NCBI GenBank assembly: GCA_963580455.1
Contig: OY756960.1
Coordinates: forward strand, 24,363,238-24,427,237
Direction: 5' to 3'
Length of the DNA stretch: 64,000 nt
Origin: Euonymus europaeus
Lineage: Eukaryota > Streptophyta > Magnoliopsida > Celastrales > Celastraceae
Shown here: piece by piece, positions 48,873 to 61,289 of the stretch
Position numbering within the stretch: the first letter of the stretch is position 1
Layout: each line of letters begins with the position of its first letter
The notes under the pieces: generated by a model
The model's database searches: none
Told to the model about the DNA's origin: nothing
What the model saw: the letters and a program-made list of their open reading frames with translations, nothing else
Position numbers and translations under genes: made by a program

Positions 48873-49436
48873 ATGAATGTGTTGGAATCTCCCATCGATG
48901 CTCTAGCTTTCGGCTATGTGAGCTACGGGATTCTCAATATTGTCAATAATCTATGGACCTGGGTAGCCTTTGTAACGGCGGCCATTAGTTTCTGGCGAAT
49001 CCGAGCAGCCGTAGCCGTATCTTTTTCTGTGAAATGTGTCCCACCGGTTTCTCGGAAGGCTCTAGAGGTGCCTCAACCGGAGAGACCGGTTGAGAATCCA
49101 CGAGTTCAAACTCCTGCTCCTTCTGCTGCGGCTTCGAGTGAGGCGGTTTGCGATTTTGAAGTTGAAGACGGAGCGACGAGCGGGAAATTTACGGTGTATT
49201 ATGAGGACGAGGGGGAAACTGACGGCTGGCTAACGGGCGTTAAACAGTGGGAGTATATGGAGAGTGACGTGTTGTGCGGTGAGTGGTGGGAGAGTTGGGA
49301 GCGCGTTTTGAGGACGAGAAGGGGAGAGATAAGTTGGTACAATTACCAGGACTTGATGGCGCTTAACGGTAACGTCGTCAGGTTATGGGATGAAAACCAG
49401 AGATCAAGTGCAGTGCTGTTTGGTAGGATGGGTTAA
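48873..49436 (+). CDS. Plant membrane-anchored protein of unknown function, 187 residues
   Basis: This is a single-exon gene of 187 residues. The N-terminus reads MNVLESPIDALAFGYVSYGI, then a hydrophobic span around residues 27-42 (LWTWVAFVTAAISFW). A Pro/Ala/Ser-rich linker (about residues 60-90) leads to a compact acidic, Trp-rich C-terminal domain with KFTVYYEDE, EWWESWERVLR and NGNVVRLWDE. I recognise this arrangement from uncharacterised proteins conserved across land plants but know no established function. The reading frame is open further upstream to 48789, yet the ATG at 48873 is the first and fits the conserved N-terminus. GC content is higher than in the flanks, as expected of a coding exon. 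It has no close gene neighbours. Confidence 0.8.
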   Translation: MNVLESPIDALAFGYVSYGILNIVNNLWTWVAFVTAAISFWRIRAAVAVSFSVKCVPPVSRKALEVPQPERPVENPRVQTPAPSAAASSEAVCDFEVEDGATSGKFTVYYEDEGETDGWLTGVKQWEYMESDVLCGEWWESWERVLRTRRGEISWYNYQDLMALNGNVVRLWDENQRSSAVLFGRMG

Positions 49437-51401
49437 GCTTATCCCGGGCAAAATGCCAATTTATAACGTATGTTGGTTGGTTAGGAATTAATGATGCCAA
49501 ATTGCCAGATGTATATATGTAAGTTTTGTTGGGTGGAACCACCCTTTGAAACCAGACGATGAACCCAATTGTTGTTTTACCCTAAATAGTATATTAATTA
49601 TCGTTTTTTTTTTCTCACTTGGACATCTGATATGATCTAAATATAAATCGTCAGGTTCGCCTAATTATCATTCTCTGCTGCCATATGAACCTTTTCTTCT
49701 CTGATAATTGTATGCATGATCATCTCTAATTAACTGATAAATTATTAATGTTTACTGGAAAGTGGCTAAATATTGAACCACTTCTATTAGCTTTGTCTAA
49801 TGATGTACAGCAACCGTTTCTAATCTTTTTTTTTTTAAGTTCAGATAAACTTATGTTTTGCCTGAATATCAACAACACTACGAAAATATTGCGAGGCAAA
49901 AAATGTATAGCCATATAATTTTAGTGAAAAGATAAGGTAATACAATGATTTTAATTGTCGTGCCTATTTAAGAGTAGAAGTGCATGATAAGATAAGATCC
50001 AAAGTCCAAGACAATGAACCCATCATTTGTTTTGATGATCTGACAATTTAAATATTGAGACTTGTGATCATAATGTGAAGCGTAGATTTATGATTTGTCC
50101 TTTATTTTTATTATATATTATTGAATTGTTAGGTTAACCATTTTGACACAGTCTTACTTTCATGTGTCATCTATCAGCCCATCATATCGATTCGAATTGA
50201 CTATGTTTCTATACATGGTATATAATTGATAAGCTAAGTCTGCTTAAGTCAGCAGAGTCACCAAACCATTCTATCAAAACTTAGCCCCACACAAAAGCAC
50301 ACTATGTCCGTGTGCTTAATGAAGACGTATATGCATATCATCCATTGTATATGCATGTAATGTTGCTGTCACAACTTGATTTCTTGCACCAAAGATAGGG
50401 ATTGGTATATATATACACACACACACACAATAATATTATTGTCAGTATTGAGTATCATAAGTTCATAACAGCCCATATAGATATAGTCCAAGCAGCCACA
50501 TGCAGTATATTCCTTCATCCTTTTGAAAATGCATATGCCACTCGAATTGCTCGTGTGTGTATATATATTATATATAGACACATGTGCGTCATGTATTGAG
50601 TATTAAGATTGCGTCAACTTAATTTTCTTCGTATTAAAGTGACTAAGTAAACTAGGGAAATCACACCAAATAGATTAGGCAGTTGGAACTAATTAATTAG
50701 TGGACTTACAGTGCAATCTATATATTTTTCCCATCATTATTATTATTATATACGCTGCAAGTCATGCATCAAGATGTCATACATAATCTATGTCATTACT
50801 GTATCATTTAACAATTAACATGCACCTCGCCATCTCCTAAGAGCCTAGGCTAAAATCGTGAAGCCCAGCCCACTAAGTGACCAGCTGGACGGGCCTGGGT
50901 TTGTATTACTAATTACTATTTTGCGGGCTTCTTAAGAACAAAGCCCAACCCACTAGTCGGGTCCGTGGCTCCGTGCTTGAATTTGCGCGTGGGACTCCCA
51001 CGAGGTCAGACTCAGACATGAGACAACATGCTCAATGTGGGCCCAACGGGTTGCATCCAATTGAGGTGGGTCCATGATGTGATAAAAGTTAAGGCCCCAA
51101 CTACTCTCTGATTGGTGGAGCGCAGGTTTGACATGTGAAACCACTTTTCTGCGCTGTGATTGTCCCCCTTTTTTAAGATATTGCAAAGACATTAGAGCAA
51201 CTCCTATCTTTTAAAATGAGAAATCCTTTCATACATTCATACATATAAATTTATTTTTTGAACATTTATTTTCAATCTTAATAGCTCAAATCAAGTTTTT
51301 GTTCATAAAGATATTATTCACAAGGAGAATCAAACAACGAATCTCTTGAATCCATACAATCATGATTATCAAAATAACTATCTAAATAGTAAGAACCTGC
51401 G

Positions 51402-51935
51402 ATCTTACGATTTTATATCAACAACATGATTCAAATAGAGTCAAAATAGTAAATTTAATAAAATAGTATGAATTTAGGGTTCGATCTTAACGACCCTATC
51501 GATTTTACTTCAATGGGCTTATAATCAGCTTATGAGCTTATGTGCAAATGGGCTAATAGGTACTATAATGGTTAGAGGTCTTGATATGGTCATAGTCAAA
51601 ATGCTTTATTGATCATCATCAAAAATATATTTTTTCAATAAATCAAATGGTGGTGATTTGTGTGTGATTGAAGATTTTGCCCTATCAATTACACGCTTCC
51701 ACGAGACCGATCTTAAAAATGTTTTTTATATCAAGGAATAAAATCATGATATTTTTTTATTGATCATATTTTTTATGGTTCTTTGAAGGTTTTAAAAAAT
51801 TACACATGTGCATAAGTAATTAATAATCATATTTTAATTTAAATTACCTATAAAATATATATAATGTTAATTATTATGTTATTTTTATTTTTTTTAAAAT
51901 CTTACGATTTTACGATTCGATCTTGTCAACCTTCC
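51402..51935. mobile_element. Possible transposon remnant with CTTACGATTTTACGAT ends
   Basis: CGATCTTACGATTTTATATC near 51408 and ATCTTACGATTTTACGATTC near 51898 are related, and the text CGATCTTAACGACCCTATCG lies between. Repeated TTACGATTTTACGATT motifs mark a common dispersed plant element. Boundaries are uncertain. Confidence 0.3.
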
Positions 51936-52198
51936 ATTGATATTAGGTAAGACTCTGATTTTGACAACCTTACATACGATTGAGGCTAAGTTGGACCGTT
52001 GGATGATACAAATTAGCTCTGTATTCAAACTTCAAACCTAGAACCCTTCGAGCCAGAAAGCACCATTTCATGACATTTATGCCATGCAAGTATGATGAGC
52101 ATGCGATTCAATTTTCATTATTGCCAAAAAATTTCATTAAATTTTAAGCAAACATTTATTGCTAATTCATATTGGGATAGTGACTGTTAATTAATTAA

Positions 52199-52525
52199 GG
52201 TCATGCTTGGCGCATGGGTTGGGAGTGATTCGCTTGTTCCTGAACCTCTATAAAATTTTGTTTGGTGCAAACATTTCGAGGTGTTCTCGAGAACCCCTGT
52301 CAACCATTCTTTTTGAAAATGAGAAGTTCTGAGAGATTCATTATTATATTAAATATAAAGTTAAAAAAATATATCATTATAAAAAAAATATGTATAAATT
52401 TTACATTTATGTATCAAACAAAGAATTCACTCTTATAAATTTCTCTCAACTTCTTCCAATACAACACTTTCGAAATCAATAGCTCTGAATCTCTCCCAAC
52501 TCACAATTCTCATGTCAAACATACC
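52199..52525. mobile_element. MITE, ~327 bp
   Basis: The left end GGTCATGCTTGGCGCATGGG, continuing TTGGGAGTGATTC, matches in reverse complement the right end GAATCTCTCCCAACTCACAA through TCAAACATACC, with gaps. The interior is AT-rich and non-coding. The flanks are TAA and ATA, so no clean target duplication is seen. Confidence 0.5.
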
Positions 52526-53050
52526 ATAAAATATGATATCTCGAGACTTCATTTAAGGAATTTTGATTCTAGAGGTCCACTACCTACTCGAGTGCATACC
52601 TATATCATTTTCCATAAATGTCAACAACTACCCTTGAAAGCAATTTTGTACAGTGAAAGCAACCGCCTCTTTGTTGAAATTATTGCCCTAAACTAAACCA
52701 TTCGTAGGCATGTACGGTTATAAGTAGTAATTATATGGTGATATGAATCTGAAATATTATCTCTTAATATTATCGGACTCATAATCCCGATCAACACACG
52801 TTCATAATTATTAAAAAATAAAATATTTTAAAATAGAACATAATTTAATTACACCGCTTTATCAGGTATTTAATAAATAAGTAAATGGGAATAGTTGAAC
52901 AAAACTAAAAAAGTTGAACATTAGATGATCTAAAATATTAAATTCACGCACAAGAGTTCTGGTGCCGACCTGACACTGGCCATACGCCCTAGCTGTGTGA
53001 TGCATTTACTCTGTCTCCTCGTCATCCTAATACGTTTTCCAATATTAACC

Positions 53051-53168
53051 TTATAAAGGAGTATAGTAAATAAAAAAATGAGAGGGTAATTTCGTAATTA
53101 TATCATATGATGCCCGCAAAGCCCATATCGTGCTACCACCATTTCTCTGCCCAATGCTTCTATAAAAC
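53051..53168 (+). promoter_or_regulatory. Two candidate TATA boxes for the PMEI gene
   Basis: TTATAAAG at 53051-53058 and TATAAAAC at 53161-53168 both stand upstream of the ATG at 53203. The nearer one leaves room for only about a 10-15 nt leader. The farther one gives about 115 nt. Confidence 0.4.
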
Positions 53169-53202
53169 TCACCACTGACAGACTCACAAGATACAAGTGA
53201 CG

Positions 53203-53772
53203 ATGGCTCGCTCTCTCTCGCTCGCAGCGGGTTTTCTCCTCCTCTTCCTCTCTCTCTGCTCCGCCGCTTCACACAAATCCAATGCACCTCACGATCTGGT
53301 CCATTCGTCATGCGTACACGCCAGATACCCCGATCTCTGCCTGCGCACACTCTCCTCATTCGCGGGCCCCGCCAAGACACCACGCGATTTGGCCAAGGCT
53401 GCGGTCAGCGTCACCCTCACTCGTGCACGGAGAGTCTCGAGTTACCTGACCACCGTCACGGGTTTCAAGTCGAAGCGCGAGCGAGTAGCGCTGAGTGACT
53501 GCGTTCAGGTGATATCTGACTCGGTGGACCAGCTGAGCCGGACGCTTAACGAGCTGAAGCATCTCGAGGGATCGAAGTTCCGGTGGCAGGTGAGTAATGC
53601 GGAGACATGGGTGAGTGCGGCCTTGACTAACGATGACACGTGTCTCGATGGGTTTCACGAGGTGGAAGGGAAGGTTAAGGAAGATTTGAAGAGGAAGATC
53701 ACGAATTTGGCTAAGGTTACTAGTAATGCCTTGTACATGATCGATCGGCTTGATGATAGCCGAGGACGTTAA
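53203..53772 (+). CDS. Pectin methylesterase inhibitor (PMEI) domain protein
   Basis: PMEI proteins are secreted and bind pectin methylesterase 1:1 in the cell wall, blocking pectin demethylation. The related invertase inhibitors share the fold. The intronless frame encodes 189 residues. A signal peptide covers about residues 1-22 (hydrophobic AGFLLLFLSLCSA). The four conserved cysteines of the four-helix fold are C37 and C46 (first disulfide) and C100 and C147 (second). Motifs SSCVHARYPDLC, ALSDC and NAETWVSAALTNDDTC are typical. The frame is open two codons further upstream through a GTG, but the ATG at 53203 fits the signal peptide. The sequence alone does not tell whether the target is PME or invertase, and the 21-kDa-type C-terminus leans to PMEI. 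GC is notably higher than in the flanks. Confidence 0.92.
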   Translation: MARSLSLAAGFLLLFLSLCSAASHKSNAPHDLVHSSCVHARYPDLCLRTLSSFAGPAKTPRDLAKAAVSVTLTRARRVSSYLTTVTGFKSKRERVALSDCVQVISDSVDQLSRTLNELKHLEGSKFRWQVSNAETWVSAALTNDDTCLDGFHEVEGKVKEDLKRKITNLAKVTSNALYMIDRLDDSRGR

Positions 53773-55480
53773 AGCACGGCTCGGCTGTGTTTATTGGTTG
53801 TGGTAGCCTGTATTGTAATCATATTTTACGTATTTATTTAACTTTTTTGTTTTTTTTTCCATTTTGTTTTCTTAGTATACAAGCACTATATATATATATA
53901 TATATTCGATTTTATGAAATTAGCTATTTTATGAAAAGTTAAAAATTTCTTTGGTACCCATTTGTTGCAAAAAAAAGTGTTAAATTGAAGGAAAAAGGCT
54001 TAAATTCAGATAGTATTTATTTATTTTTTCGATTAGATGATTTAATGGAACTTTGCTATTTATATGCCAGGAGTAATGGAACTAGGTGTACACCCCCTAT
54101 TTCAGGTGGTTGTCCATTGTCGAAATAAATTCACATGAAACGTTGGATTGGTAATGTTAATTGTGCAGAGATAGGGTCATGTGTGTCTGTTCATGACAAA
54201 TGATAATGGTCCATGACCTATCGCAATTTTTCCGGTGATGCATTGATAGTTTTATTAATTATTTGTTTGATGATACGAAAATAACCTTATCAATCAAAAC
54301 GTGTGAAAATAACCCTACTAATCAGAACGAGACACTTGTCATCGAAGGTGGAGATTTATTATGAACCGAGGTGTATACCTCAGTATAACATTGTCTCAGC
54401 GCACGTGAGTTACCTATAAGCGTGCACGGGGTTACCTAAAAGCTTATAAGTGAGTTACCAAGGAGCCTACATGAGGTGGAGCTTGACAGTTTGCATAACT
54501 AGGTGAGAGACTAATCTTAAATAGGAGTCCTACTCCCATTAGGAGAGAAGTTCAAAGAGAATTCAAACGTTTTAGGAATTCACCCAAAGATCAACAATCG
54601 CCGGCATTGAATATATAAGACATAAAATAAACTCCATTTGATAAGAAAGAAAATCTTCCTGAATTATTGTGATGAATTTGGAGATGGATCCAACTCACGA
54701 GTGTACAGGAGTAAGAACAGGGGGAGAAATGAGCCCATCGTTACAAATGTTAAGAGTATGTGCTACACATTCCAACTAGGGATTCAATTCCTTTGTTTGG
54801 ATAGGTTGAAAATAAATTAATAAAAGGAGTGATTTGAATAGAATTTGAGTGAGGCGATCACCAATTTTTTGTCAAAATATTTCCTCTCAAAAATAGGCTC
54901 ATTTGGAGGGAAGAAAATGAAAATTAAGTTATTTGAAAGGGAAAAATCTATTTTTCACTTGTACATAATATTTTAACACAAAATAAAAATAAAAATTAAA
55001 CCATTTTTTTCTTCTCTTTTCTTTCATGACGATTATTCAAACAAGAGAAATTATAAACTCATTCCTCTAGTTTTTAAACATATCCAAACAGGAGAGAGAA
55101 AAATATTATACATTCCTTTTTTGTTCTCCTCTTTCTTTTTTTTATTTTTCCTCCTCTTCCCTTCCCCGGCCTCAATCCAAACATACAGTTAAGATTCTCA
55201 TTCTATTTTGATTCAAGCCTTAAAAATTTGTACAAAATCACATGGGGACTATTGATAAATAATATGCTAAACTTTTACATATCTTTAGATTTTCTTTAAT
55301 AAAGGTTCTAAAATATTTGCTTTTGAAATAATCACAATAGTTGAGAAGCACGAGTACTCGACTAACTCAGATGACGTTTATATGTGTAATATCTTATATA
55401 GTTCTCGAGTTCGAACCTCTCCACGACGTTCTCCTATACTCAAAAAATAATGATAGTTTAATTATTGTTGATGACGTTAA
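53773..55480. other. Intergenic between PMEI and KAS II
   Basis: AT-rich DNA with a (TA)n run at 53889-53906 and a possible MITE (54791-55187). KAS II transcription ends somewhere below 55530. No other gene is seen. Confidence 0.5.
54791..55187. mobile_element. Possible MITE or hAT-derived element
   Basis: The left text CTTTGTTTGGATAGGTTGA and the reverse complement of the right end, CTGTATGTTTGGATTGAGG, share TTTGTTTGGATWG. The interior is AT-rich, with a pyrimidine tract near the right end. The termini are short and the assignment tentative. Confidence 0.35.
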
Positions 55481-55529
55481 TAGCTCTGCAATACAGACAG
55501 GAAGGTTGGAATAGCCCACCATACCAGTT

Positions 55530-58500
55530 CTACTTGTATGGAGCAAGAATGATCGATGAATTATGGCCACCAAAACCGAAGGAATTAGACAACGCAGCCT
55601 TGATCTCCAATTTCTCTTTCTTTGGACCGACCAGCAAACGCGTATCCTGAAATAATTAATCGTGGAGATGATGATGAAGAAGTTATAACACATTACAGGC
55701 CAAACAAATTTTAAAGGGTACGTAAGGGCAACATACCACGCCTTCATCTGGCTTTTCCAGGTTGATATTTGGATGGATCCATCCTGTTCTTATTGCCTAA
55801 AAGATAACAGTAATATGGATTCAAGAATTAACAAGAAAACATGGAGAAAACAAATGTGTGAGAGAGAGAGAGCAAAACATAGCGGCAATATTTTGCATAT
55901 TTTCTGAACTTGACAGAAACCAATGCACTGAGCCCACACAAAAATAGGAACCTAAAACAACTGAATTTATACCATGCTACTATCCGTAATTAAAGACTAC
56001 TACTTCTACCGAAATAGTATATTATTTACCTGTAAAACTGCAACAGCTTCAACACCACCAGCCGCTCCTAGTAAATGACCAATCATCGATTTTGTGGAGT
56101 TCACTCTTAACTGCATGAATAGAAGATGTCATCAAGCACTGCAATATTGTATTAACAAGTGGCATACTTTATACTTACAAAGAACATGAATCTAGCTTAC
56201 CTCGGGATTCTGACCAAAGCAATGAAGTAAGGCTTGGTATTCATTGAGGTCTCCAGCCGGGGTGGAGGTGGCATGTGCATTTACGTAATTTACATCTTCT
56301 CTAGCTATTCCAGCCCGAGCTAAGGCCTTTTCTATACAGAGTATGACACCAACCCCTGTTTTTATAGGATAAAGGGGGTTCAGTTAAACTGTAAGAGTGT
56401 CTAGCAGGTAACACTACAAGACAGTCAAAGAAGCATGTAGCGGAAAGCGAGAACTAATAGAAGGAACCTAATAAAGTAATCAATGCTTGAATAAAAAATA
56501 TAATACAAGAGGACAATCGAATCCAGATCAGTCATTTATGCTCACGTAACAATGAGCGTGTCAAAAGGCCCGTACTTTGTGTCATCTTTCAGGGGGAAAA
56601 CAGAATTGTCCTCGAGGGTAGCAGTTCGAATCCCCTCATCAGTATGAAAAATCAATAAATATTTACTTCTATGTCTCAGTACTATCCAGATTGGATGTAC
56701 TAATTTCCTTCCAGAGATGCCATAACATGACCTCTCGGTGCCTCTAGAATAAGAGAAAAAACTTCATGGAGAACATTACCATCAGGGTGTGGCTCGGTCA
56801 TGTGATAAGCATCACAAGTGAAGCTGCCACCAAGAAACTCTGCATAGATGTTAGCACCTCGTTTCTGCAAAATAACATACCAACGCACAAAATTAACATA
56901 AGACGTAAAAGTAGGTTTCTGTGAGTACACACGAAAATACAAATTTAAGGATTGACTTCATAATTCAGGTTATAAGAAAAAATAAATTAAAGGTTAAAGA
57001 TCATATTGAGCATACTTTAGCATGTTCTAATTCTTCTAAAAGTAGAACACCAGATCCTTCACCCATGACAAACCCATCACGATTCTGCATACCAATAAAA
57101 ACATGTCAAGTGAAGTGACGCATAAGTCAACCAAGACAGTAAAGAATTAAGGCTCCACTTAATTGCCCAGAATCAACGTAGCGACAGAAATCATGCACTA
57201 AATATGTTGGAGCCTGGAGGTTCTAAAAATTCTAACAGTTCGGATTTCCAAGACCATAGTTCATGACTTTGTATTTTCCGAAGACATCATATAACACATG
57301 ATTTTCAACAAGATCATCATTGCGTTGATGTACAAAAAAGACACATAAAACACTTCGAGGAAGTGACACATAAATTAGGCCAGAAATTCATTGAGTAGGG
57401 TGGCAATCCAATCAAGAGTACCTCCCACCAATTAAAACACTTGCACAAATGATCATCATTCGAGCTTTTATCCCAAAATTTTGGGGATGAACTGATTTAA
57501 TATAAATTGCATTAAATTCTTGCAGTTCTTGAAACTGAGTTCAAGAACTCCAATATTACTGCAGCAGTATGCAATAGCAAAACTTGAAGTCCTCTATTCT
57601 GTACCAATACTTAACAACGAAAATTTATAAATATATAAATCTAAACACCAGTTTGATTGGTTGCTGGAACAAAACTTTCATTAGAAGCCAGCACACTGAC
57701 CCAGGATGGACTGTTTGTTGACTGATTCTTATATCATTATTTACTTATACATAACAAACCTAACAAGACATTGAGCAAAAGATGATAAATGAGATTACCA
57801 TATCCCAAGGGCGGGAAGCTTTGGAGGGATCATCATTCCTCTGTGAAAGTGCTCTGCATGCCGCAAAACCTCCCAAGCCTGCATCAATTACCATCACAGA
57901 AATATATAAACCTGAAAAATAAGTCAATGAATACCTAGAGATGAGTAACAAAGCCAAAAATGAGAAATCAGATACCAATGGGTATAATTGCAGCATCTGA
58001 GCCACCACAAAGCATCACATCCTGCAAGTGCTTAAAAACTTCAGAAAATAGTGCGATGCATTATTACACTCATGAATTTCACTGTACTCTTGCGGAAAAA
58101 AAGATTTTCTTTATGAGGAAACAAAAAGAATTGAATGGATGAAACCCACAGCTTCGCCTCTAAGGATATGGTTTGCTGCATTCAATATACAAAAGTTGCT
58201 TGTAGCACAAGCTGTAGATATGGAGTAATTGGGGCCCATCCAGCCCTGCAATTTAATGAGCAAATGGGCAATTATTCAAATAGTAAAGTATAGTTCAAAA
58301 TATTTAAGTACGATTTGTAAACAACACGAAACTAACCAGATCCATCGCGAGCATTGCAGAACCCATATTTGTGGTGGCAAAAGGTACGCAAAAGGGATTC
58401 ATTTTTTTATAAGAGATCCTTAAAGCTTCAATTGCATCATTGAAAACCTGTTCAATAGAGATCACCAAGAAAACAAAAATACTGTCAATGTCAAGTGGCA

Positions 58501-60521
58501 TTACGAAATGAATTGGTTCCCTTGTCCAATTTGCTAGTCAGAACTTGGAGATGCATGCAGGTAAGGCACCATAGCCTAGGATTGAATTTCCATCATGATC
58601 CCTGGCGTAATTAAGGCATGAGAGGCACTGAGTCACTATTTTACAGGTGAAAATGATGTACAGGCTGTACAGCTATTTTACATGTGAAATGATTGTATGA
58701 GAAAAACAAGAACCATTCCTGTCATATCAGATGCAAGCACAATCAATGCCCTTCCATTGCATATTCCACAGGAGTAGGAAACTACATACTGATTACATGT
58801 TTCCTTTCAATGATAAGTCATCATAAGGCATATTCAATACCATTCCCCCCTTTTCATTAAAAGAAATAAAAAATAATAATTTTTTTACCTTCATGCCACC
58901 CATTGCTGACCCAATTAGAACACCACATTTCGCTTTATCTAATTGAGCCATTACGTCTTCAGTAAATCCACCATCTGCCAAGGCTTTCTTGCCAGCAATA
59001 ATCATGTAAAGCATGAATTTGTCCATCCTCTTGGAGAGCTTTGGAGCAATCCATCCTTCTGCTGAGACAGACTTGATCTCTCCGGCTATTCTCTAGGAAA
59101 CAAACAAGACAGCTTAGAACAGAATGCAGATCAACCCTAAAGAGAAAAAAAGGTGGGAAAGGGCAGGGGTTGTATAAGAATTACCGTGGGGAATTGGGCA
59201 CAGTCAAAAGTCTCTATCTCACTTATGCCACTGGCACCTTCAAGTAAATTATTGTAGTATACTTCGGGTTCATGACCAAGCGGGGTCACCACACCCATCC
59301 CAGTAACCACCACTCTTCTTTGGTTTGTAAGTGGTTTTTTCTTCGTTTCAACATCCTTTGTAGGTTGCACAGCTACAGCCAAGACTTTCCCTAATATCAG
59401 AAATGCCAGCATGGATATAGCTTGTAAGTAGTTGCACTTTGACAAATTTCTTCCATATCATAATTTTGGAAGCTTCAAACGATGACTCAACAAGATATCA
59501 TCTATCATGAACATTAAATGCCAAAGAAAAGAGTCCTCAAAGACTTGGAACAAACTGACATTTATTAGACATTTGAAGTAAAGCAGATAGTGAAAACCAA
59601 TGAATTAAGTCAATTTTCTATTGGTATGTCATCCCGTTAAGCAAACAAACATACATTATTGTTTAGACTGGATTGCAGAAGCATGCAGCATGATTCTGTT
59701 GCTGAATGTTTACCAACTCAAAAGGTCTTTAGCAACCATCAAAACGGCGATAACATCAAAGAATGCATGATCTTTGGAATTGAATAACCAAAAAGTGTCC
59801 AACAATGTCTGCACGTGTGTGTAGACACACAGAGCTCAATTTGACCAACCAAATTGTTCAATTGGCTGCTTGATCCCAAAAGTTCTTAAATTCAAATATT
59901 TGATTAATTAATGAAAGTAAATTTCAGCAGCAGAATGAAGGGCAAACAATAGGCATAATTAACTATCTTGAAGCAACCAAAGGAGGTTGAATCAAAACCC
60001 GACATATTATTTCAATAACAGAGTTCAAACAGAGGGTGCCATATTCACTATAAATCCAGCTTTGAACACATCGCAAGCTCCGAAAGCAGAATCCAACAAA
60101 AATGCCATGAGCAAGTCATATATATATAAAGGAAAACCTAACAAGGAAGTATGATCAAATTGTGGGAAGTACCCGAATGGGAGGCTCGATTGAACCTTCT
60201 CTGTCTGCGCTTCAGAGGAACACTTTTTGATCCAAACAGCGAGGAAAACCCATTAGAGCTATAGTACTCGCTGCAGGGCTCAAAAGCCAAACAAGAGCTC
60301 ATCAATTCATGAAGGCTCGATCCCAAAGAAGAGCAAGATTTCAATTCACTGCCACATTTAGCAAGCAACCTTCTCTTACGAGCCCACCGGCCGAACTTGC
60401 TGGACGATGAATGGAAATCCTGTGGGTTGACGGAGTAGTCCTTGCCTCCACACGAGGAGGACATGCAAGCCGCCACCAGCCACGTGCACAGCGGAGACGA
60501 TAGTGAAGCAGAGAACACCAT
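55530..60521 (-). CDS. KAS2: 3-oxoacyl-ACP synthase II (KAS II), chloroplast
   Basis: KAS II elongates 16:0-ACP to 18:0-ACP in plastids and so sets the 16/18-carbon ratio of plant lipids (FAB1 in Arabidopsis). Thirteen exons join in frame: 60521-60173, 59390-59185, 59092-58889, 58447-58337, 58245-58150, 58021-57976, 57878-57799, 57084-57016, 56864-56780, 56355-56201, 56110-56030, 55796-55737 and 55646-55530. They give 552 residues. A long Ser/Arg-rich transit peptide (~115 residues) starts [20 protein letters not shown]. The thiolase-fold core carries [13 protein letters not shown], the catalytic Cys303 in STACATSN, His443 in [11 protein letters not shown], and Lys474 and His479 in [14 protein letters not shown]. 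The C-terminus is [15 protein letters not shown]. The spacing of catalytic residues fits E. coli FabF. The transit peptide and core text favour KAS II over KAS I. No lesion is seen. Confidence 0.95.
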
Positions 60522-60577
60522 TGAAGACAGACCCAAAAACTCAAAAAAAAAAAACAGATTCAAAAACACCCTGATTT

Positions 60578-60646
60578 TCACACAAACAGACAAATAACGA
60601 AACTACGATTTGAAACAACAATGTAAGGAAAATCCAATCTAGGCAT
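60578..60646 (-). other. Candidate upstream ORF in KAS II leader
   Basis: If the leader is not spliced, an ATG at 60646 opens a 22-codon frame ending at 60578, about 56 nt before the KAS II start. Upstream ORFs can lower translation. The leader structure is inferred, so this is weak. Confidence 0.3.
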
Positions 60647-60779
60647 CGACTAAGGTTGGTCTGAAAGAGAGATGAAGTCGAGCGGATGAGGAGGGATTTA
60701 GAATGAAGAAGACGAAGAGAGGAAAGAAACGGAAAACGAAGGAAAAAATGGGTCGCACTCAATCTTAGGCAGTCTGTCT

Positions 60780-61289
60780 GTTTACGGAGTGTGGTGCTTG
60801 TGGAGCCGAGTCAAGAAAAAACCAGGCTTTGTGCAATCCAGTCGCGATTCACGAGCGCCAAGTGCTCTCTCTGCGTAACGGGTACGTATACGATATGCAA
60901 TAAAAATTGAAATTAAAAAATAAATCAAACTAAATTGTTGCAGCCAACACAATTGAAGGATCTATGACAAAATATTTTTTTATTCATTTGTAGAACTCAG
61001 CTGTATAAATATTATTATTCAAATTTAACAGTTGTTTTGTCATTTTGTTTGTGGAGTTGTGTATTTTAAATACAAATAAATAAAATATAATAATTAATAT
61101 AATCAATCAATTCTTTCAATCACAATAATAAACTAAATTTCTGCAAATGAAATTTAATATTTCATTGTAAATTTATAATGAAATACGATACTACAATGAA
61201 ATAAACTGTTTAGGATCGGTTCATATAACATTTTCCAAATTGAAAATGTGCACCTCACCTCTCCCAATTGAGTCAATATATTTAAAAAC
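60780..61289. other. KAS II upstream region
   Basis: AT-rich promoter side of KAS II. No TATA box was confidently assigned. Nothing else is recognised. Confidence 0.4.

Larger units (their letters stand above)
49437..53100. other. Intergenic, 3.7 kb, no gene seen
   Basis: AT-rich DNA with an (AC)n run at 50415-50429 and a GC-richer island (50820-51170) of unknown role. It also holds transposon remnants listed separately. Reading frames of 60-80 codons look fortuitous. Confidence 0.5.

Noticed and set aside
53203..53772. Invertase inhibitor instead of PMEI
   Set aside because: The fold is shared and the target cannot be proved from sequence. PMEI was kept as the better fit from the motifs around the third and fourth cysteines, with the doubt noted in the entry.
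55395..55430. GAGTTCGAACCTCTCC, another B-box-like sequence
   Set aside because: No matching acceptor stem or A-box. Too short to call a SINE.
56560..56650. tRNA-like B-box text GCAGTTCGAATCCCCTC in a KAS II intron
   Set aside because: No A-box or cloverleaf pairing could be found upstream, so it is not called a tRNA. It might be a decayed SINE or tRNA fragment.
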